Below, piece by piece: positions 58,201 through 64,000 of a stretch of 64,000 bases of DNA. The DNA is taken from NCBI GenBank assembly GCA_025024175.1, contig QCXZ01000137.1:76756680-76820679 (forward strand), in the 5' to 3' direction. Source of the DNA: Rhyzopertha dominica (taxonomy: Eukaryota > Arthropoda > Insecta > Coleoptera > Bostrichidae). A program made the position numbers and the translations under genes. Positions within the stretch are counted from its first letter, which is position 1. Every line of letters begins with the position of its first letter. The notes under the pieces are model-generated. The model ran no database searches and was not told the DNA's origin. It saw only the letters and a program-made list of their open reading frames with translations.

Positions 58201-59299
58201 GTGCATTTTCTATTCAATATGCAGCCTATCCTACAATATAAAATGTCAAATTATTATAATATCACATTTTTATCAAGGAAATGCAAGGTTTGTTAATAGA
58301 ATGTCTAGGAATATTTGTGTTCGCCATACTAAAACGTATACCTAAAACGTTTAACTTTATACTTCACTTAAGAGTTAATTAAGATTTTGTTTGTGTTGTT
58401 TATTTGTGATCTTGAAAACTCGATAAAAAACCGCTGCTGCAAATTGAATCAATACTTTCACATCCAAATGTCAAAATGAGATTTACGTTTTTATTTCTTA
58501 TACTATACGATTAGTAATCAGGTTTTGAGTATGTTTTTCTCTCTACACATTTTTTTCTAAGACAAACGGTCCTCGTGATATTAGCAAAAATACATAAATT
58601 TTTAAAATCTATTTTTTCAAAAGAACACGAAAAGTATTAACTTAACAAAAAAAAATACACAAGAGTGCTTTCTGATCAAAAATTTTATTTTCTATATAAT
58701 ACTAAAATTTTTAAAAAATTGTAGGAGTAGGGTCCAAAATAGGTTTTTTGGAAATATTTCGAAAATGTCAAAATTTTGGATAAATTTTTAAGACACTTTT
58801 TGTGAGAAATTTTATTTCTTATGTGATGGTATTTTCATTTTTGAATATATTAAATATATTCGGATATATTTAGGAAAAACCGTTTTCTTTAAGTGACGCC
58901 CTTTTGCTAATATCTTTTAAACGGTTTGCTGCATCTTAATTTGTAAGAACGAATAATACTTGCAAAAAAGGGTAGTTACCCCCCAAATTCGCCCCCTTCC
59001 CGATACCCTACTTACCCCACAAAGAGTAGGTCGCTTTGGGTAGTTGAGATTTATATGTTTGCCAAATTTCAAGTTCATATATTAAGTCTTTCGAAAGTTA
59101 TCGTGTCCACGAACAAAACCACAGACACACACGCCCACACACAGACAGAGACAAGAAATTTGTTTTTGCTCAAATTTTGTTTTTTTTGCATCCTCGACCA
59201 TTTTAAAGCGAATGAGCATATACAAATTTTTGAAAAAATTTTTCGCGATACAATGCTTCCCATCCGTTGGATGTGGAAGTAATATATTTTTAAATTACA
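55281..59299. other. No supported gene; AT-rich with low-complexity patches
   Basis: A 145-codon ORF at 57074-57511, in a GC-richer block, contains one N and no recognisable motif. 58400-58900 is rich in homopolymer runs. 59125-59150 has a short CACACA tract. ORFs near 59055-59282 on both strands shadow each other. Confidence 0.3.
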
Positions 59300-59339
59300 C
59301 AGAATACTATAATCGGAGTGTCGATCATGATAAATAAAA

Positions 59340-60110
59340 CAATAATTTTTATTATTTCAGAGCTTTCGGATCTTCAGGGCCTAAAGTCTATTGGTTATTG
59401 TATTTGTAAAAAACACACCACACTTACGAATCATAAAAAGGGATTTAATATGATCATTGGTAAATTAGCCATAGCCTTGATGAAACTAATAATTACGTAA
59501 AAACCTTAACAAAATAGGGTATAAAAATAAGAAAAAGGATCTATTACAATATTATATGCATTGCAAGGTCTTCTACATACTAAAAAAGTAACTTCAAAAT
59601 TTAATTAATATTATAATAATTGGTTATTTTCTTTTTGTGGGTTTTGGTTCCTCTTTTAAATTAAAAAGAACTTGTAGTTTGTTGTGATATTACTATCTGA
59701 ATTGCGATGTTAATAATGGTGTTTAATTTTATATTATAATGCGGTGTATGGTACTCAATCCTTGTGCATCTGTTGTCATTGTCATTGCCACAGTGTTTTA
59801 TGCTTTTTTTAATATAAATCATTTCCAGTATTGGTCTCTTACGTATACGTTGCTTAGGCTCTAATATTTTGGTGTTGCCGAAATGAAAATTATGGTATAT
59901 CTCAATTTCATGTTCTTCGAGTGCTGTTAAATTGCTATTATTTTTGTGTTGTTTAATTCTGGTTTTGCTGTTCTGACCTCATTGTCCTATGTAAATTTTG
60001 GAGCAGTCTATGCTTGGTATTTTGTATATTGTATGTGTAATATCGTTTTGGATTGTTTTAGTTATTAGTTTTGTATAAAACTGTATATTGGGAAAACCAT
60101 ATTAGCAAAC
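59340..60110 (-). pseudogene. Penelope-like element: GIY-YIG endonuclease end (minus strand)
   Basis: From 60060 down on the minus strand: HTIYKIPSIDCSKIYIGQ (GIY-YIG core; family GIYKIPCxxCxxxYIGQT), then KTRIKQHKNN, ALEEHEIEIYHNFHFGNTKI, QRIRKRPILEMIYIKKS. Stops interrupt it. The rest down to about 59350 is non-coding tail. At 59377-59354 the minus strand has CTGAAGA and a later GAAA, a doubtful hammerhead remnant. No RT is visible upstream (above 60110). Confidence 0.75.
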
Positions 60111-61677
60111 AGAAAACAGAATATAATTAATAACTGATGAAATATATACTACCATAAATACCACCACTCATACAAAAAATGCTGCCAGAGTTTATAAATA
60201 TCGTTTTGGAAGTATAAAGTAAAACAAGCATTCTTTGATCCAGCTAGAGAAACGTACCTACTTGTTATACGACTTTAAAAACAAAAAAGTAAATAAAAAA
60301 GGTTATTTTTAAACCTGTAAGGGAACCATTGCAGCATTCGTAAAGCCAGGCATGTATTTTTCAGAGATCATAACAATTATACAAGTTTGTTGTTTGCCGA
60401 AAAGGGTAATGTAGCGCCACAAACATTTTCTTACCCCTTTAACCAACACAACTAATTTATAAACCCCAGATTACTTCCACGTGTACGATATACTACCGAC
60501 GCATTTAAATATGCATTAAACTCACTGACTGAATCTAACGGCCCTTTCGAGGATTCACCGCCAGAATTACCTACAGTTGGGAAGGGCGGCCACATCCTCG
60601 GTGCCAACTCCGGGGGTTAGATCCGATTTGGCTTTGAATAAAACTTCGGATCGATAAGGCGCTAGTGGGGCCGAGCCGTATAGATAATGGGCATATCGTC
60701 CGTCTTAATTAAACCGGTTCTGCATTCGTTTTATCGAACTCGTCACCTAAACGCTTATCGAAGCAATCTTTTGTGCTTTAAGTCGACCCGGCTGCGATGT
60801 GGTTGGCGTTGAATTTATTCCCAGCCACATTAAGAACATTCCAACAGCCGTCGTTAGAAAGAACTATGCTGATGATGCCGGGCTTAATGCAAATTTTGGC
60901 GGTTGTCGTTTGGTTAGGGAGAACGGCAAGACTAATTTTCCGATGAATAGCGATGGTTGGTTATTCCACAATGCTGGAGGTGTGTCGTCCACGAGCGATT
61001 CATGTCAACGAACTGATTTGCTATTGTGAATGATGAGATTTTAGGACAGAAGTAATCAAGAGAAATCTCTAGGTCTGCAGTTTAGCAAATATGATTAGGA
61101 ATTACCACCAAATTGGCAGATTACGTGCTACAAAAAGTTTTCCTCATAAAGTGACCATTGTACCACATCCATATCCACAAATGTTCAATGATGGTGAATA
61201 ACCTTCTCTCCAGCACCAATACAAGAATTAGATCCGGGATAAGTAACTTCAATGACAGGCTGGGATCTCAGATTTTGAANTTTAAAATTAAAATAACAAT
61301 ACAAACTTGCTAGTATAGATATTCCTTCAAATGCAACAGGTTTTCTTGTATAAGGCTCCAGATTTAGCTTATCTTCTACTAATAGGGACTTATCAAAAGC
61401 CAAGTCTCTAGCAGTATAGCTAGTTATTTGAAAAATTCAAATGAAGAACATTAATCCTGCTACAACCAAAATTACGAATGCACAACTAACTTTCTTTCAA
61501 CTTCAGTTATAAACAGAAAATCAGCTTCTCACAAAATTAAAAAAAACTAGTAACATTCTCAATCAGAATAAAGACATGTTTATGAGATCAGATCAGAAGT
61601 AATGTCACTACTAAAGAACCTGTGGGTACTAAGGACAGCACATTATAAAGCTCACGTCTAGGTTTTCACAGAAAAAT
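60111..61677. other. GC-richer unique block and unassigned sequence
   Basis: About 60500-61030 has balanced composition with a motif-less 76-codon ORF (60799-61029). A minus ORF 61403-61185 reads LNLEPYTRKPVAFEGISILA with one N; protein-like, but I do not recognise it. Confidence 0.3.
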
Positions 61678-61691
61678 AAGTATAGTAGTAA
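61678..61691 (+). repeat. Target-site duplication, left
   Basis: AAGTATAGTAGTAA, identical to 62379-62392 on the far side of the retrozyme insertion. Confidence 0.85.
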
Positions 61692-61917
61692 GTAAGAATT
61701 TAGGATGGCAATGCCATCTGTCAGCATTACACTGACATGATGACAAAGCCACCTAGCTACCTTAACGGGTACTACTTCCTAAAGGAAGTGACCTGTAGCC
61801 TAACAAATTGGCATGCAACTGCATACTTCAATTTGACAGCAGGCCCCCAGGCACTTCCTAAATTCTTACTTACATCATACCATTGCTTTGGTATATAAGC
61901 AAAACCAGTTCTATGGC

Positions 61918-62007
61918 GTGCTGTCTACACTAGACCTAAACTGCACTGATGAGCTGTAATGACAGCGAAATAGATCTATCTGCAGTTGGTTGAGGTGTAG
62001 ACAGCAC
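61918..62007 (+). ncRNA. Type I hammerhead ribozyme, complete
   Basis: Outer helix I: GTGCTGTCTACAC (61918-61930) with GTGTAGACAGCAC (61995-62007), 13 perfect pairs. Internal loops are 61931-61938 and 61988-61994. Inner helix I: AACTGCA (61939-61945) with TGCAGTT (61981-61987), 7 perfect pairs. Core CTGATGA (61946-61952). Helix II GCTGT/ACAGC with loop AATG. Core GAAA (61967-61970). Helix III is a self-complementary TAGATCTA, so only about 3 pairs with a GATC loop form in a single molecule. The cleavage triplet AUC puts the cut after 61980. Every conserved residue is present. Confidence 0.9.
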
Positions 62008-62269
62008 AGCATAGACATGCATTTTAATGTATGTCGGTTTTTGCCCGCTAGCAAAAAGTGCCATGGGGGCCTGCTGTCAAATTGAAGTATGCAGTGGCAT
62101 GCCAATTTGTCAGGCTACAGGTCACTTCCTTTAGGAAGTAGTACCCGTTAAGGCAGCTAGGTGGCTTTGTCGTCATGTCAGTGTAATGCTGACAGATGGC
62201 ATTGCCATCCTAAATTCTTACTTACATCATACCATTGCTTTGGTATATAAGCAAAACCAGTTCTATGCC

Positions 62270-62359
62270 GTGCTGTCTACACTAGACCTAAACTGCACTG
62301 ATGAGCTGTAATGNCAGCGAATTAGATCTATCTGCAGTTGGTTGAGGTGTAGACAGCAC
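62270..62359 (+). ncRNA. Type I hammerhead ribozyme, second unit (one core change)
   Basis: Same fold as 61918-62007 displaced by 352. Differences inside the motif are an N at 62314 in helix II and GAAT instead of GAAA at 62319-62322. The changed base normally pairs with the U next to the cleavage site, so this copy is probably weak or inactive. The cut would follow 62332. Confidence 0.85.
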
Positions 62360-62378
62360 AGCATAGATATGCATTTTA

Positions 62379-62392
62379 AAGTATAGTAGTAA
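62379..62392 (+). repeat. Target-site duplication, right
   Basis: AAGTATAGTAGTAA, the exact partner of 61678-61691. Confidence 0.85.
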
Positions 62393-62639
62393 TCTTATGC
62401 TCTCTCTTAAATGAAAGAAGTACTGCCCTATGGCCTGTGCCTATTATAAGCATCTCCTCATTCTGATAAGTAAATGCAACTTACATATTATGTAAGATAA
62501 AATTTTCTGCTATGATGCATTACGATATCAGTTCTCTAAAGCTTCGTCGCACGAAAATTTTGTAGAGCTTTTGACTTTTTTATCATTGTAACCTCAAAAT
62601 GGAAATAACGTACGACAATAAATTTTAACATTATTTTCA

Positions 62640-64000
62640 CATACAGTAGCTAATAGGCATACAGGCCAACTGGGACAAAGGAATGCTGGAAGAAGCTTTA
62701 AACCTCATCAAACAAGGATAATCTCAATGGTACGTTGAGCAAAGGTATGGTATGCCGAAACCACATAAAAACTCAAAGGACGAAAACTGGGTAGGCATAC
62801 AGTGTTTATCACACTCGGGGAGAAAAGTTACAAAGTTGGCCAACAAAGGTTCTCCACTTACATGAGTTACTAAGAATATCTGTGTATACATATGTGGAAG
62901 AAAATAAATTTCAACACCGTTTCAACCAAGAAACCAAACTTGCCGGTAGAAAATGGTTAAAAGTTTTTTTGGAAGAATCATCTGAAAATTTTCAAACGTC
63001 CTATCTGTTAAAAGAGAAAAACGACTGCATTTAATTTCCCAGGAGTATACAGAAAATACCACCATCGTAGTATGCGCTAATGCCTCCGTTATTGTATTCA
63101 AGGGCAAATAATGAAAGCCACGTATTCAGATGGTTTACCTACTGGCTCAATGGTCATGATGCCCCCAAAGGAAACATGACAATAGAAACATTCACTAAAT
63201 GGCTCGATCACTTTGTCGCCTCCACCTGCAGCTTTAATTTTTGATGTTGTTAAATGCCATTTAGATATTACAACTGCCAAGAGAGCAGAAGAATATGGGA
63301 TCCACATGTTTGCCTAGCAACATAACGCATGAACTGCAGCTTATGAATAAGGAAGTTTTAAGGACATATGAATCATTTTGGGATAAAGAATTGATGAAAT
63401 ACTGGGATATACATCCTACTAGAGATTCAAACCGAGAGAGATTTTCGGATATTTTTACACCAACGTGGGAAAAGACGATGATAATATCAAAATGGTTAAC
63501 GGAATTCGAGTTACAGGTATTTGCCCTTACGAAAGAGATATTCTTCTATCTGAGGCATTTGCTTCTAGCCTGCCAACTAGCTAGCTAAAACGAATCTATA
63601 CTCTTACTGATTCTGAATGTGATTCAGATGATCATCTAGTGTTAAGTGCCTTGCAGCAAAAACTATTTCTCGGAAGTATTACTCACACCATATTTGGTAA
63701 AATAGAAATCTGTTCAAAAGCTACCAATTATAAAGCTATAGAGGTCAAACATGCTGTGTTTTCGAATGACAATTTTTAGACCGCAGTATCTTCGATTTCG
63801 GCCACTTTCAACCCAAAAATTAGAGAAGCTTCCACATCTTCTCCTGGTAGCATGGTGCCTACAAGTTCTTCCACGAAGTAAAATGGTTATGTGTGATTTG
63901 TGACAGAAGTACGTGGCGGATATGAGGAGATGCGACCAATATGGGTGGTATGAGAAGTGTGCAGGGTTAACTGCCGAAGATGCAGATCCTTTTCTGTGCC
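62640..64000 (+). pseudogene. Pogo-like (DDE_1 superfamily) transposase relic with C-terminal zinc-finger remnant, cut by window end
   Basis: Translation with frame breaks gives NWDKGMLEEALNLIKQG (psq-type HTH, 62660), FNQETKLAGRKWLKVFLEES (CENP-B/Tc5-type HTH, 62920), TENTTIVVCANASVIVF (63050), then ATYSDGLPTGSMVMM and PKGNMTIETFTKWLDHF (63117-63215). IFDVVKCHLDITTAKRAEEY (63236-63295) carries a catalytic Asp, and LPSNITHELQLMNKEVLRTY (63308 on) matches LPxxTTHELQPxDK with the last Asp changed to Asn. IRVTGICPYERDILLSEAFA ends the DDE region. Near 63890-64000 WLCVICD, RRCDQYG and a later CAGLTAEDADPF recall a PHD-like Cys finger found at the C-terminus of some insect pogo proteins. Frameshifts, stops and the Asn make it inactive. 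Confidence 0.8.

Larger units (their letters stand above)
61692..62378 (+). mobile_element. Hammerhead retrozyme insertion, about 1.5 units of 352 bp with inverted 5' segment
   Basis: Bases 61857-62029 recur at 62209-62381 (offset exactly 352, about five differences in 170). Each contains a type I hammerhead. The segment 61692-61852 is the reverse complement of about 62064-62217 (roughly three or four mismatches), so the 5' part is inverted against the direct part. An exact 14-bp duplication flanks the whole, proving a single insertion. There is no protein motif and no poly(A) tail; the direct part ends in GCATTTTAA. One repeat unit would give a 352-nt RNA (61981-62332) after two hammerhead cuts. 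It also contains perfect small hairpins (62124-62139 and 62195-62209). I interpret it as a non-autonomous retroelement moved as RNA. Helper is unknown; PLEs are the best candidates. Confidence 0.82.

Noticed and set aside
59354..59377. Hammerhead-like CTGAAGA...GAAA on the minus strand at the PLE tail
   Set aside because: The first GAAA is too close to the core for a helix II and the second gives only poor pairing; kept only as a doubtful remnant in the PLE entry.
1..64000. tRNA, rRNA, CRISPR or bacterial operon signals
   Set aside because: No cloverleaf with conserved tRNA boxes, no regularly spaced repeats, and no ribosome-binding-site-led gene runs; the sequence is eukaryotic.

Overview
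The window looks like nuclear DNA of an insect, possibly a beetle. It is AT-rich and crowded with decayed Tc1/mariner, piggyBac and pogo transposons, jockey/CR1-like LINEs and many Penelope-like elements (PLEs). Isolated N bases suggest an assembled scaffold. I find no host gene I would defend. Nearly every recognisable protein is a broken transposase, reverse transcriptase (RT) or GIY-YIG endonuclease. GC-richer single-copy stretches without ORFs lie between them.

Layout. 0-10.3 kb: a long-TIR mariner-like element (182-1482), LINE endonuclease and RT scraps, a transposase tail, and copy 1 of a TIR transposon family (9164-10293). 12-14.5 kb: a piggyBac relic on the minus strand and a Tc1-like DD34E relic with a possible intron. 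16-26 kb: a PLE cluster with at least five separate PLE pieces, several bordered by hammerhead-ribozyme-like motifs. 27.3-28.7 kb: copy 2 of the TIR family, with the longest transposase reading frame of that family. 31.1-31.8 kb: an inverted pair of hammerhead-bearing terminal repeats. 34-37 kb: a LINE with a nearly intact 1264-bp mariner close to its 3' end. 39-44.5 kb: LINE and transposase fragments, a 1518-bp Tc1-like element, a stem-loop MITE and a small retrozyme-like insertion. 49-55.3 kb: rearranged transposase pieces, a long LINE RT, a palindromic MITE and another PLE. 59.3-60.1 kb: a minus-strand PLE. 61.7-62.4 kb: a hammerhead retrozyme insertion. 62.6-64 kb: a pogo-like transposase running off the window end.

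The most notable object is at 61692-62378. It carries two direct copies, 352 bp apart, of a complete type I hammerhead ribozyme: all core residues, perfect 13-bp and 7-bp helix I segments, a perfect 5-bp helix II and a very short helix III. It is flanked by an exact 14-bp target duplication, and its 5' part is inverted as in twin-primed retrotransposition. A tiny relative at 44433-44499 has the same 3' end, the same odd 5' start and a 14-bp target duplication. This fits a non-autonomous retrozyme (a circular-RNA retroelement), possibly mobilised by the PLE machinery that is so abundant here. All function statements are read by eye from sequence and family knowledge; no searches were run.
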